From assembly GCF_014237455.1 (NCBI RefSeq), contig NZ_JABZFL010000051.1:143330-207329 (forward strand): DNA of 64,000 nucleotides, read 5' to 3'. The notes under the pieces were generated by a model that was not told the origin of the DNA, ran no database searches, and saw only the letters and a list, made by a program, of their open reading frames with translations. Source of the DNA: Desulfobacula sp. (lineage in GTDB: Bacteria > Desulfobacterota > Desulfobacteria > Desulfobacterales > Desulfobacteraceae). The translations under genes were made by a program, and so were the position numbers. Below, one piece after another: positions 26,134-34,575 of the stretch; the stretch's first letter is position 1, and every line of letters starts with the position of its first letter.

Positions 26134-26397
26134 TTAATCTGAATCACTGTTTAATTCACCTTCAGGGATATCTTCATCGGGATGCCAGGTTACAAATTCG
26201 CCTGTTTCAAGCACATCATCGACAGCCACAGCTTTATCTGTCCAGACAATGCGAGTATTACACTCATAGACTTTTCTTCCAAGTTTGTTTTGTCTTTGTA
26301 TCAGAGCCTTGTCTGATCCATCCCTGGTTCCATGAACTGAAATAACTTTTTTTTTGATTTGATCCAAATTATGATCATCATATATTAATGCATACAT
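26134..26397 (-). CDS. Small acidic protein of unknown family
   Basis: 87 residues, MYALIYDDHNLDQIKKKVISVHG at the start and a strongly acidic tail (HPDEDIPEGELNSDSD). AAGGAGGCCACTT precedes the ATG, so expression is credible. No family is recognised. It lies between the DUF4242-like and DUF1638 genes in the same direction. Confidence 0.6.
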   Translation of the reverse strand: MYALIYDDHNLDQIKKKVISVHGTRDGSDKALIQRQNKLGRKVYECNTRIVWTDKAVAVDDVLETGEFVTWHPDEDIPEGELNSDSD

Positions 26398-26495
26398 AAG
26401 TGGCCTCCTTATTTTTGCATGGTGCGTTGTCTTGAAAATCGATGGGTTAAAGTGCAGGCCCCAATAATTGCAGCCTACACTTCATATATTCAACA

Positions 26496-26810
26496 TCAGT
26501 TACCAAGAGTATCAGCGGTTGCTTCTTCTTTAAGATGCTCATTCCATTTTTCTCCCCAAAGGTCAGGAACAGTCTCTTCAACTTGAATAATGGAATCCCA
26601 GCTGATGCCGATTTCTGTAAAAATATTTTTAAGATCTTCTTCGCTTTGTGCCATCCAGATACAATAACGAACCCCTTTGCCTTCATTGAAATATGTTCTT
26701 ATCCATGTACCGGCTTCAACTTCGGCCAGTTTCCTCCAATTGGCCTGCACTTCGTTGCAATCGACACCAGGGGTGTTATGAACCATCATATATTTATTGA
26801 GTTTACTCAT
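26496..26810 (-). CDS. DUF4242-like ferredoxin-fold protein
   Basis: 104 residues from the ATG at 26810, which has AAGGAG 7 bases upstream; an upstream in-frame ATG at 26867 is less likely. MVHNTPGVDCNEVQANWRKLA, VRYCIWMAQSEEDLKNIF and VEETVPDLW give a compact alpha/beta protein resembling DUF4242/SCO4226-type proteins. It is first in the minus group, next to the sigma-54 activator gene. Function is unknown. Confidence 0.6.
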   Translation of the reverse strand: MSKLNKYMMVHNTPGVDCNEVQANWRKLAEVEAGTWIRTYFNEGKGVRYCIWMAQSEEDLKNIFTEIGISWDSIIQVEETVPDLWGEKWNEHLKEEATADTLGN

Positions 26811-26893
26811 TGTCATTCTCCTTTTTATTAATTTTTTATTGTTTTTATTTTCCCAGCGAATGCGCATTCTAAAACTGAGTTGAAAACTATTAT

Positions 26894-26909
26894 TTCAATA
26901 ACTATGCCA
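26894..26909 (-). promoter_or_regulatory. Possible sigma-54 promoter for the minus-strand group
   Basis: The minus strand reads TGGCAT-AGTTA-TTGAA, with GG and G(A) in -24/-12 register. The -12 GC is GA, so the match is imperfect. It lies about 85 bases upstream of the ATG at 26810 and faces away from a divergent sigma-54 activator. Confidence 0.4.
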
Positions 26910-27050
26910 GATATTGGACAAAATTATTTTCAAGTTTATAACCACCTATAATTGCAGATAAAAATTTTATATTTACCCAATTTTTTTCACAAAAATATTA
27001 AATATTGACAAAGGGTTGCCCTGTTACTTATGATGACACCCAGACAAAGT

Positions 27051-27068
27051 GGCGCCACCAGTGGCGCC
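27051..27068 (+). promoter_or_regulatory. GGCGCC hairpin in the leader of the second sigma-54 activator
   Basis: GGCGCCAC (27051-27058) pairs with GTGGCGCC (27061-27068). The same stretch is also a direct repeat of AGTGGCGCC. It lies about 27 bases before the ATG and is strikingly GC-rich in an AT-rich leader, so it may be an operator or a translation-modulating hairpin. Confidence 0.45.
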
Positions 27069-27094
27069 GAGATCGAGTAAACAGGAGACCCTCC

Positions 27095-28501
27095 ATGAAA
27101 GATATAGAATTTGAAATAAAAAATAATGAATTTGTCAAATTACTGCTAGAATCCATTGGGGATGGTATTTTTGTGCTTGATACCCATGGAATGATCATTG
27201 CCTGGAATCCGGCCATGGAAAAAATAACCGGTTATTCTGCCGACGAAATAAAAGGACAGCCCTGTAAAATTCTGAATTTCAATCAGTGCTTTGATAAGGA
27301 TTGTCCAACAGACATGAAAGATTGTGGTATTTTAACATATGGAAAGGTAGAACCCACAGAATGTTTATTGAGCCATAAAGAAGGGCATGCTCTCTGTGTA
27401 ACTAAAAATGCCAGAGTGATAAAAAATAAGCAAAATAAAATTATTGGAATTGTTGAAGCGGTTACCGATTTAACAGAATTGAAAAATGCCCGCTTAAAAA
27501 TGGAAGAGGCCACTCGCCGTCTCGGAGAATTAAATCGTCTGGGGGGTATTATTGCAAAAAGTCAGGTCATGCAAAATGTATTTACCTTTATTAAAGCCTC
27601 GGCAGCAAGTGATGCAACCATACTCGTTCAGGGAGAAAGCGGAACCGGGAAAGAACTTGTAGCAGGCGCGATTCATTCCATCGGAGAACGAAGGGATAAG
27701 CCTTTAATAACCATAAATTGCAGTGCCCTTTCGGAATCACTGCTTGAAAGTGAGCTTTTCGGTCATGTAAAAGGTGCCTTTACCGGTGCCAGCCAGGACC
27801 GTATCGGACGATTTGAACAGGCGGACGGCGGCACTATATTTTTAGATGAAATAGGAGAGATTACGCCTTACATACAGGTAAAACTGCTTCGAGTTTTGCA
27901 GCAAAAAGAGATAGAACGGGTGGGTGAATCCAGAAAACGTAAAATTGATATTCGCATCATCACTGCCACAAACAAAGATCTTAAATCCCGGGTAGATGCC
28001 GGACACTTTAGAGAGGATCTTTATTACCGGCTTAAAGTTTTTCCCATTTACCTGCCACCCTTGAGAAACAGGAAAGAAGATATCCCTCTTCTTGTCAACC
28101 ACTTTATTAAAACAAACAATAAAAAATCGACAATTAAAGTAAAAGGAATTGCAAAAACAGCTTTAAAAGCGTTTATGGATTATGTATGGCCGGGGAATAT
28201 AAGAGAATTAGCCAATGCCATTGAACATGCCTTTGTTTTATGTTCCGGCAGGCAAATTGATCTGTCCGACCTTCCCATTGAAATCAGGGAATCTGATATA
28301 ATTTTCCAGCCTGTTGAACAAGAAAATGCTTTTGATAATAAAAAACCAAGTCAACAACTTTTTCCTTTGACCAGGGAAAAATTGATTGAACTTCTCCATG
28401 ACAGCGAATGGAATAAGGCTGAGGTGGCCAGACGTGTAAAATTAAGCCGGGCATCTATCTGGAAGTATATGAGAAAGTGGGACATACCACTTCAGCCTTG
28501 A
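27095..28501 (+). CDS. PAS-containing sigma-54-dependent transcriptional activator
   Basis: 468 residues: a PAS domain ([25 protein letters not shown]), Cys residues in its C-terminal part ([21 protein letters not shown]), an AAA+ domain with Walker [15 protein letters not shown], Walker B IFLDEIGE, and a Fis-type HTH ([24 protein letters not shown]). The Cys-containing PAS recalls the first activator (10720), so the two are paralogues. AGGAGACCCTCC precedes the start at 27095; an in-frame TTG at 27005 is less likely. It lies between the DUF1638 group and the sigma-54-driven Hdr operon and probably controls one or both. Confidence 0.85.
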   Translation: MKDIEFEIKNNEFVKLLLESIGDGIFVLDTHGMIIAWNPAMEKITGYSADEIKGQPCKILNFNQCFDKDCPTDMKDCGILTYGKVEPTECLLSHKEGHALCVTKNARVIKNKQNKIIGIVEAVTDLTELKNARLKMEEATRRLGELNRLGGIIAKSQVMQNVFTFIKASAASDATILVQGESGTGKELVAGAIHSIGERRDKPLITINCSALSESLLESELFGHVKGAFTGASQDRIGRFEQADGGTIFLDEIGEITPYIQVKLLRVLQQKEIERVGESRKRKIDIRIITATNKDLKSRVDAGHFREDLYYRLKVFPIYLPPLRNRKEDIPLLVNHFIKTNNKKSTIKVKGIAKTALKAFMDYVWPGNIRELANAIEHAFVLCSGRQIDLSDLPIEIRESDIIFQPVEQENAFDNKKPSQQLFPLTREKLIELLHDSEWNKAEVARRVKLSRASIWKYMRKWDIPLQP

Positions 28502-28525
28502 ATAAATATGAGTTCACAGAAAAAA

Positions 28526-28565
28526 ATCCGGGACAGCTACTGGCGGTATTTAAGCTGCCCCGGAT
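28526..28565. other. Long imperfect stem-loop after the activator gene
   Basis: ATCCGGG-CAGCT (28526-28538) pairs with AGCTG-CCCGGAT (28553-28565) with one internal A/C mismatch and a 14-base loop. No U-tract follows, so termination would be weak; it may be a factor-dependent terminator or a 3'-end stabiliser. Confidence 0.5.
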
Positions 28566-28631
28566 GACGGTGAGGTGGTTAATCAGATTCTGGAGGTAAG
28601 TAAATGCTTACTTTATCTGATAACTGAAAAA

Positions 28632-28736
28632 TTAAAATGCATATTTAATGCCAACCTGTTCCATTACCATCAGTGACCCCGCCTTATCATTAAAGCCATA
28701 CTGGTTTTGGGAAAATGTTTTTTTTATAAAACGGTT
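28632..28736 (-). pseudogene. Remnant of an outer-membrane protein C-terminus
   Basis: Between two stop codons the minus strand encodes about 34 residues ending SLMVMEQVGIKYAF and a stop, with QYGFNDKAG before it. A final amphipathic strand ending in Phe is the classic beta-barrel terminus. No start or upstream body remains, so this looks like the last strand of a deleted or decayed barrel gene. Confidence 0.5.
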
Positions 28737-28750
28737 TTATTCCATTCAAA

Positions 28751-28808
28751 GTAACGTCGTTCCCAATAAGTAGCGCAACCATAACGTTACTGTTTTGTTT
28801 TGGTAACG
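28751..28808. promoter_or_regulatory. Repeated GTAACG boxes upstream of the Hdr operon promoter
   Basis: GTAACG occurs at 28751-28756 and 28803-28808, and inverted (CGTTAC) at 28785-28790. The latter two form a dyad with a 12-base spacer. They lie 110-170 bases upstream of the -24/-12 promoter at 28920, the normal enhancer distance for a sigma-54 activator. Confidence 0.5.
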
Positions 28809-28919
28809 ATTTGATACAAATACCAGCCCTTTTATTTCATCCATTAAAAAACAAAACCTCCTGAATTTACAGGCATTATGAATCACTGCCATTCTGTTTG
28901 TTTCCGACTTTGTCGGTTT

Positions 28920-28935
28920 TGGCACCAACCTTGCT
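28920..28935 (+). promoter_or_regulatory. Near-consensus sigma-54 promoter of the TusA-Hdr-MetFV operon
   Basis: TGGCAC-CAACC-TTGCT matches the -24/-12 consensus with correct spacing (GG 28921-28922, GC 28933-28934). It lies about 85 bases before the TusA gene. Confidence 0.88.
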
Positions 28936-29018
28936 CTTAGCTGATTATAAAAGAATAACACCGCATCTGAATGTTTTTATTAAAGATGCATCACAAACCC
29001 TAAACGGAGGATAAAAAA

Positions 29019-29267
29019 ATGACAGATTTAAATTCAATTGAAGCTGCAAATCAGGTTGACGCAAGAGGAAGTGCATGTCCAGGACCCCTTCTTGAAGCAA
29101 AAAAAGGAATTGGCAAAGTTCAGGTTGGCCAGATTATTGAAATCCTGTCCAATGATTCCGGGACAAGAACTGATATCCCTGCCTGGGCTGGGAAAGTAGG
29201 ACATGAATATCTCGGGTATCTTGAAGCTGACGGTTATGACAGGCACTTTGTAACTAGAAATAAATAG
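29019..29267 (+). CDS. TusA family sulfur carrier protein
   Basis: 82 residues. The active-site motif is intact (GSACPGPLLEAKKGI), followed by VGQIIEILSNDSGTRTDIPAW and a C-terminal EADGYDRHF. TusA proteins carry persulfide sulfur on the CPxP cysteine and hand it to other proteins. It is first in the operon, right after the sigma-54 promoter. It is distinct from the Cys-less homologue at 10250. It probably supplies or accepts sulfur in a pathway using the Hdr and DsrE proteins encoded downstream. Confidence 0.85.
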   Translation: MTDLNSIEAANQVDARGSACPGPLLEAKKGIGKVQVGQIIEILSNDSGTRTDIPAWAGKVGHEYLGYLEADGYDRHFVTRNK

Positions 29268-29277
29268 GCAGGTGGTT

Positions 29278-29697
29278 ATGTCACCCCAGGCAAAAAAACA
29301 AGAGAACAAAATTCTGATATTGGCCACAGAAACTTGTGCCTATCCTGGAGCAGATTCAGTGGGACAAGCCCATTCGACTTACCCTTCAAATACTTATATT
29401 TTAAGAGTAAGGGCGCCTGTGCTTTTCCCTGAATCTTTTTATTTTGACTGCTTTAAAAAAGGGATAAGCGGCATCATTGTTATGTCCTGTGGTGAAGAAT
29501 GTCCCTATGAAGGTGCTTTTACAGCTATGGCAAAAAAGTTGGACGGTGTTTATAAAAAGATGAAGGAAATGGAACTTGATCTAAAACGTCTTCGCCTGAC
29601 AGCTATTTGTACGGTTTGTAATCGATCTTTTTTAAATGAGGTGAACCAAATGGACAAGTTAGTGCGTGAACTGGGACCTCCTCAATTTAAAAAATAA
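29278..29697 (+). CDS. MvhD/FlpD-type (hydrogenase iron-sulfur) subunit, atypical
   Basis: 139 residues with the MvhD fold pattern (CAYPGADSVGQAHSTYPSNTYILRV in parts CAYPGADSVG and YPSNTYILRV, then GIIVMSCGEECPYEG). MvhD carries a [2Fe-2S] cluster linking HdrA to a partner enzyme. Here the usual CxxC near the N-terminus is reduced to one Cys and the middle Cys (normally in a RVMC-like strand) is Ala, so cluster ligation may differ. The ATG at 29278 is chosen; a GTG lies two codons earlier. Confidence 0.75.
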   Translation: MSPQAKKQENKILILATETCAYPGADSVGQAHSTYPSNTYILRVRAPVLFPESFYFDCFKKGISGIIVMSCGEECPYEGAFTAMAKKLDGVYKKMKEMELDLKRLRLTAICTVCNRSFLNEVNQMDKLVRELGPPQFKK

Positions 29698-29734
29698 CAA
29701 TTTTTAATCTATTTAGAGCAACAGACAAATTATC

Positions 29735-29763
29735 AGTTCACTGCCTCTTGCAGGCAGTGAACT
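29735..29763 (+). promoter_or_regulatory. 11-bp stem-loop between mvhD and hdrA
   Basis: AGTTCACTGCC (29735-29745) pairs perfectly with 29753-29763 around a 7-base loop. It is followed by A residues, not T, so an mRNA-processing or stabilising hairpin inside the operon is more likely than a terminator. Confidence 0.6.
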
Positions 29764-29791
29764 AAAAAAAAGAAATTTTTCAGGAGGATGT

Positions 29792-31099
29792 ATGGTCTCC
29801 ACACACATAAAAAAATTTGATACACTTGTTGTAGGTGGCGGCATTGCCGGATTACAAACAGCTTTAGACCTTGGTGATCAAGGATATAAGGTTGCTATTG
29901 TGGAAAAAGATGCTTCTATCGGCGGCAAAATGATCCGGCTTTCAAAAGTATTCCCCACACTTGATTGCGCAAGCTGTATTACCACCCCTAAAATGTCAGC
30001 AGCTGCACATCATGAAAATATCACCCTGTTTACATATTGTAATTTGACCTCATTAGATCATGATACTTCCAGCGAAGCCCTGGGCGTTAAAGCTGTGATT
30101 ATACAAAACCCAAGATATGTTGACCCGGATAAATGCATAGGGTGCAGGCAATGTGAGTATGTTTGCCCTATATATGTGTCAGATGAGGAGCAAGGAGGTT
30201 TAAGCGCTACAAAAGCAATTTCAATACCTTTTTCAAATGCAATACCTCAACTGCCGATAATGGATATAGAAAACTGCATGCTTTGCGGGCAATGTGAAAA
30301 AGTATGCCCTACAAATGCAATTGATTATTTTCAAAAGCCGGAAGAGTTTATAATTCTTGCAAAAACAGCCATTATCACTACAGGATTTGAATTGCTTCCT
30401 AAGGAAGACAATTTCCAATACGGTAATGGCAAGATACCAAATGTTGTAGATTCTTTACAGATGGAAAGGCTCTTAGCTCCTCATGGACCCTATAACAGGG
30501 TATTGAGACCTTCAGACGGCATGGAACCTGATTCCATTGCCTATGTTCAATGTGCGGGTTCAAGAGATAAAAGCATGGGTGTTTCATACTGCTCAAGGGT
30601 ATGCTGCATGTATGCCATAAAGCAGGCAATGCTGCTGTCAGGTTCTCTCCCGCTGGCTGATATCACTATTTATTACATGGATATCAGGGCTTTTGGAAAA
30701 GGGTATGAACAATTTTATCAAAATGCAAAAGCCATGGGCATTGAGTTTATCAAAGGCAAGGTTGCAAAAATTGATGAGGGTGAAAACGGAAGCGCAATAG
30801 TAAGGTATGAAAACCAGGATGGTTCAGGTATTGTAACAGCAAACCATGATCTGGTTGTTCTTTCCATGGGAATGATTCCCGGTTGGAACCCAGAGCCCAT
30901 TTGCCCTGTTTCCAAAGATTCCGATCACTTTATTACCTCAATAAAACCAAAAATATCCCCGGTACTTACTAATATGAACGACTTTTTCGTGGCCGGAGCT
31001 GCAGCAGGACCCAAGGATATTGTGGACACCGTTACAGAATCAGGTTCAGCCGCTATGGAAGCTGCCAAATTCATGTCCAACAGCATTATGGAGAATTAA
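29792..31099 (+). CDS. HdrA-like flavoprotein with inserted ferredoxin domain (short form)
   Basis: 435 residues. FAD-binding start LVVGGGIAGLQTALDLGDQG, then LDCASCITTPKMSAAAHH, and an inserted two-cluster ferredoxin domain (CIGCRQCEYVCPIYV and CMLCGQCEKVCPTNA). The later VQCAGSRDKSMGVSYCSRVCC and MDIRAFGKGYEQFY are HdrA signatures. It resembles the FAD/ferredoxin core of HdrA and also QmoA. It lacks HdrA's N-terminal domain. HdrA proteins bifurcate or shuttle electrons at FAD. The next gene, 2 bp later, encodes a second HdrA with the complementary domains. Confidence 0.85.
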   Translation: MVSTHIKKFDTLVVGGGIAGLQTALDLGDQGYKVAIVEKDASIGGKMIRLSKVFPTLDCASCITTPKMSAAAHHENITLFTYCNLTSLDHDTSSEALGVKAVIIQNPRYVDPDKCIGCRQCEYVCPIYVSDEEQGGLSATKAISIPFSNAIPQLPIMDIENCMLCGQCEKVCPTNAIDYFQKPEEFIILAKTAIITTGFELLPKEDNFQYGNGKIPNVVDSLQMERLLAPHGPYNRVLRPSDGMEPDSIAYVQCAGSRDKSMGVSYCSRVCCMYAIKQAMLLSGSLPLADITIYYMDIRAFGKGYEQFYQNAKAMGIEFIKGKVAKIDEGENGSAIVRYENQDGSGIVTANHDLVVLSMGMIPGWNPEPICPVSKDSDHFITSIKPKISPVLTNMNDFFVAGAAAGPKDIVDTVTESGSAAMEAAKFMSNSIMEN

Positions 31100-31101
31100 A
31101 A

Positions 31102-32919
31102 ATGACTGAAAAAAATACAAATAAAACTCCAGATAATAAAAAAATCGGTGTCTATATATGTTATTGCGGTGGCAATATTTCTGACCATGTTGATGTTGAA
31201 GAAGTCAAAAAAAGAGCCGAAAAAATGCCGAATGTTGTTGTGGCCCGAACCAACATGTTCATGTGCTCAGACCCTGGTCAGGAACTGATTATAAATGATT
31301 TAAAAAGCGGTAAGATTGACCGGGTGGTAGTGGCATCGTGTGCACCAAGCCTTCATGAAGCAACTTTCAGGGATGCAATTAAAAGAGCGGGTTCCAACCC
31401 GTTTATCTATGAACATGCCAATATCAGGGAACAGGTTTCCTGGGTCCATCAAGGTGATCCTGCTACTGATAAAGCTTCTGTCCTTGTTGCATCAGCTGCG
31501 GCCAAAGCAAAATTACTCAAGCCCCTTGATCCGGTCCGTGTTGAAGCCAAAAAGCATACAACAGTGATCGGAGGCGGCATTGCAGGGATTAAAACTGCAA
31601 TTGATATTGCTCAAACAGGGATTAATGTAACACTTATTGAAAAATCATCAGTTCTAGGCGGGCAGCTGAATAATCTTGACAAACTTGCTCCTTCCGGAGA
31701 AAAAGCATCAGAAGTTCTACAGGAACTTTTAGATCAGGTTTTAAACCATAAATCCATCACAATTCATACAGATTGTAAAATTGAAGCGGTACAAGGATAT
31801 GTGGGAAATTTCAGTCTGAGTATTTCAAAAAAATCCAATAATAAAATTGAAAAATTCAATATAGAGACCGGTGCTATTGTAATGGCAACAGGAGCTATCC
31901 CCTATATACCTTTTGATGGAGAATTCGGCTTTGGTCGGCATGAGCAAGTGATTACTCTTCAGAATTTGATTCAAATCTTAAAAGATAATAAATCAACAGG
32001 ATCTATACTTGAGGTAAATGGTAAACGCATTAGAAATATTGTAATGATTCATTGTGTTGGCAGCCGCCAGATACCTGGTATTCATCAACCTAAAGAAGAT
32101 GGAAAGTTGAATGAATACTGTTCCAGAACATGTTGTGCTGCCATGTTGAACGCATCAAACCAGATTAGAGAAAATTTTCCTGCAACCAGTATTTATGAAA
32201 TGTACAGAGATATCAGAACTTATGGCAGAGGGCAGGAAGAACTGTATACCCAGGCTTCTGCCAACAAAGTTGTTTTTATGCGATATGAAACAGATGCACA
32301 ACCAGAGGTAAGCTTAACCAGTGGTTCTGATTACCCTTTTCAGGTCAAAGTTAAAGACAGCTTGACCTTTAATGAAGAAATGGATGTTCCGGCAGATCTT
32401 GTTGTGCTTGCAACCGGTATCGAACCTGATGATGTTTCAGGCCTTGCCTCAATGATGAAGCTACCTATTGGAACAGATAAATTTCTTCTGGAAGTTCATC
32501 CAAAACTTAGACCTGTTGAATTTCCCATAACCGGAATTTTTCTTGCCGGTACCTGTCAGGCACCCATGGATGCAGGCGAAGCATGTAATGCTGCGGGTGC
32601 AGCAGCTGTAAAAGCATCTGCTCTTTTAAGAAAAGGATTTATTGAACTTGATCCTTTTGTGGCAGAGGTCAACCCTGATAAATGTCAGGGACACGGTGCC
32701 TGTATAGAAGCTTGCCTTAAAGAAGGTGCTTTAAACCTTGTGGAGGTAGAAAATGACGGTAAAACAGTCAAGAGAGCTCAGGTAACTGCTGCAATGTGTT
32801 TAGGCTGTGGTGCCTGTGCTGCGGTTTGTCCGGAAAAAGCCATTGATATAAATGGATGGGCATTAAAACAGTATGAAGACATGGTTGATGCTATTGTTTC
32901 AGACGGATTTGCTGTCTGA
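31102..32919 (+). CDS. HdrA-like flavoprotein (long form) with C-terminal ferredoxin domain
   Basis: 605 residues. An N-terminal HdrA domain (GVYICYCGGNISDHVDV, FMCSDPGQELI) precedes the FAD domain (TVIGGGIAGIKTAIDIAQTG). HdrA signatures include IHCVGSRQIPG, YCSRTCCAAMLN and YRDIRTYGRGQEELY. The C-terminal ferredoxin has one canonical cluster motif (CLGCGACAAVCP) and one degenerate motif (CQGHGACIEAC), where the second Cys is missing. Two successive HdrA genes suggest a heterodimeric flavin core. It presumably passes electrons from MvhD to HdrC/HdrB and MetFV. Confidence 0.88.
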   Translation: MTEKNTNKTPDNKKIGVYICYCGGNISDHVDVEEVKKRAEKMPNVVVARTNMFMCSDPGQELIINDLKSGKIDRVVVASCAPSLHEATFRDAIKRAGSNPFIYEHANIREQVSWVHQGDPATDKASVLVASAAAKAKLLKPLDPVRVEAKKHTTVIGGGIAGIKTAIDIAQTGINVTLIEKSSVLGGQLNNLDKLAPSGEKASEVLQELLDQVLNHKSITIHTDCKIEAVQGYVGNFSLSISKKSNNKIEKFNIETGAIVMATGAIPYIPFDGEFGFGRHEQVITLQNLIQILKDNKSTGSILEVNGKRIRNIVMIHCVGSRQIPGIHQPKEDGKLNEYCSRTCCAAMLNASNQIRENFPATSIYEMYRDIRTYGRGQEELYTQASANKVVFMRYETDAQPEVSLTSGSDYPFQVKVKDSLTFNEEMDVPADLVVLATGIEPDDVSGLASMMKLPIGTDKFLLEVHPKLRPVEFPITGIFLAGTCQAPMDAGEACNAAGAAAVKASALLRKGFIELDPFVAEVNPDKCQGHGACIEACLKEGALNLVEVENDGKTVKRAQVTAAMCLGCGACAAVCPEKAIDINGWALKQYEDMVDAIVSDGFAV

Positions 32920-32957
32920 TTGATTCACAAAACTTCTTTTAAATAGGAAGAAATATA

Positions 32958-33299
32958 ATGGAAAATAACGATAAAGACAAAGGCGCAGATAAAGCCAAAG
33001 AGGCAAAAAAAGCAGCAATGAAAGAATTGCGTGCCCAAAGAAAGACTATGATAGCCGCTGCTTCAACGAAAATGAAAGAACAGAAAAAAGATATTAAAGC
33101 GATAAAAAAAAATTTAAACGGTCAGACTGCAACCATTCCTGAAATTGCTGAAGCGATTGATATGCCAAAAGATAAGACTCTCTGGTATATGGCAACCATG
33201 AAAAAATATGGTCAGATTGTAGAAGGTCCGAAAGAGGGCGTCTTTTTTAAATATTTTTTGAGTGAATCAGACAAAACCCAAGAAAAAGCAGAGGTTTAA
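32958..33299 (+). CDS. Small winged-helix-like protein
   Basis: 113 residues. The first 50 are Lys/Ala/Glu-rich and likely helical. The C-terminal part (ATIPEIAEAIDMPKDKTLWYMATMKKYG) looks like a winged helix: an HTH with a basic wing. It ends two bases before the HdrC start. It may be a regulator or an assembly protein; no specific family is recognised. Confidence 0.6.
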   Translation: MENNDKDKGADKAKEAKKAAMKELRAQRKTMIAAASTKMKEQKKDIKAIKKNLNGQTATIPEIAEAIDMPKDKTLWYMATMKKYGQIVEGPKEGVFFKYFLSESDKTQEKAEV

Positions 33300-33300
33300 C

Positions 33301-33603
33301 ATGAGTACTATAAACTTAGATTTTGCAGAAGAGTTGAAAGAGTATAGTGATGACAAGGCTCTTGAGTGTTTTAACTGCGGGACATGTGCAGCGATTTGCC
33401 CTCTTGTCCATGATAATTTTCCCAGAAGAATGATTCGATATGTTCAGGTGGGAGCCAGGGAGAAAATCCTTGAAAATTCCGATGAACTTTGGCGTTGCCT
33501 TCACTGTGGGCTTTGTACCCATACCTGTCCGAGAGAGGCTGACCCGGGTGAAATTATTCTTGGTCTGAAACGATTTGTTGTTGCAAACTGGAGGAGGTCT
33601 TAA
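33301..33603 (+). CDS. hdrC: HdrC-type double [4Fe-4S] ferredoxin subunit
   Basis: 100 residues from the ATG at 33301; an in-frame ATG 39 bases upstream overlaps the preceding gene and is unlikely. Two cluster motifs, CFNCGTCAAICP and CLHCGLCTHTCP, match HdrC, which passes electrons from HdrA to HdrB. It lies 2 bp before the HdrB gene. Confidence 0.88.
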   Translation: MSTINLDFAEELKEYSDDKALECFNCGTCAAICPLVHDNFPRRMIRYVQVGAREKILENSDELWRCLHCGLCTHTCPREADPGEIILGLKRFVVANWRRS

Positions 33604-33605
33604 AA

Positions 33606-34532
33606 ATGTTTAATCCCAGAGATATAATTGAAACCCTTGCCAACAATGTAAGACAGACAACAAGTCCTTTTGGCATCCCTAAATTTATGGTCAATAAATG
33701 GTACAAAGATGTCAACCTGCCTAAAGAAGGCGAATATATGCTGATTACAGGGCTGATGTATCAGTTTGCTCCGTTTATTGAAAAATCAACTCAATACCTT
33801 GAAAAATATGAGGGTACAAAAATGGCATCCCTTTTAAAATATGCCAGATATATGCCTGGATATCTTTCAGGTATTGGTCTTGCCATGATGACATCAGGAA
33901 AAGAGAAAAAAGATGCTGGGCAGCCCCTGAAAGACATTGCATTGCTTCTTAAAAAATCAAAGGTGAATTTTGCTTACAGACCTGATCTTGATAATTATTC
34001 AGGTATTCTTCTCTATGATATGGGTGACCAGAAAGGCTTTGTGGCACATGCAAAAAAAATTGCTCAAAAATTGAAAGATGCAGGGGTAAAAAAAATCATT
34101 ACTGTTGACCCACATACGGCATATGCCATAAAAGAGCTTTTTCCTAAATATACGGGAATCAGCTTTGAAGTAAAATCATATTTTGAACTTCTTGATCTTG
34201 GATCAAAAGATTTAGGTCTTGAGGTTACTATTCATGATCCATGTTTTTTCGGAAGATATCTTAAATTATCAGAAATACCAAGAAAAGTACTGGGCAATTT
34301 AGGGATCACTGAGTCCGAAATTAGAAATAAGGGTGAATTCACAAGTTGTTGCGGTGGACCTGCTGAGTCAATTTCTCCAAGTCTTTCAAATGAAATTATG
34401 GAAAAAAGAGTTGAAGAACTTAAAGAACCTGGAAAACCAATTATTGCCTATTGCCCCATTTGCCTTGGGAATCTTAAAAAATCCGGTGCCAAAGTCGAGG
34501 ACTTAAGCACTCTACTTGTTAGACATATTTAA
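33606..34532 (+). CDS. hdrB: HdrB-like CCG-domain protein with a single cysteine motif
   Basis: 308 residues. The C-terminal half has the CCG pattern HDPCFFGRY, then FTSCCGGPAES, then CPICLGNL. Canonical HdrB has two such motifs that bind noncubane [4Fe-4S] clusters for heterodisulfide cleavage. Here the N-terminal half lacks the first cysteine set, so at most one such cluster is expected. The active site is thus probably modified, as in HdrB-like subunits not acting on CoM-S-S-CoB. It follows HdrC directly. Confidence 0.8.
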   Translation: MFNPRDIIETLANNVRQTTSPFGIPKFMVNKWYKDVNLPKEGEYMLITGLMYQFAPFIEKSTQYLEKYEGTKMASLLKYARYMPGYLSGIGLAMMTSGKEKKDAGQPLKDIALLLKKSKVNFAYRPDLDNYSGILLYDMGDQKGFVAHAKKIAQKLKDAGVKKIITVDPHTAYAIKELFPKYTGISFEVKSYFELLDLGSKDLGLEVTIHDPCFFGRYLKLSEIPRKVLGNLGITESEIRNKGEFTSCCGGPAESISPSLSNEIMEKRVEELKEPGKPIIAYCPICLGNLKKSGAKVEDLSTLLVRHI

Positions 34533-34575
34533 TTATTCAACCAAACTATAAAATATGAAATTGAAGGAGAATCAA

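Noticed and set aside
28746..28961. A 71-residue minus-strand frame over the Hdr promoter
   Set aside because: It overlaps the near-consensus sigma-54 promoter and enhancer boxes, with no homology or ribosome site.
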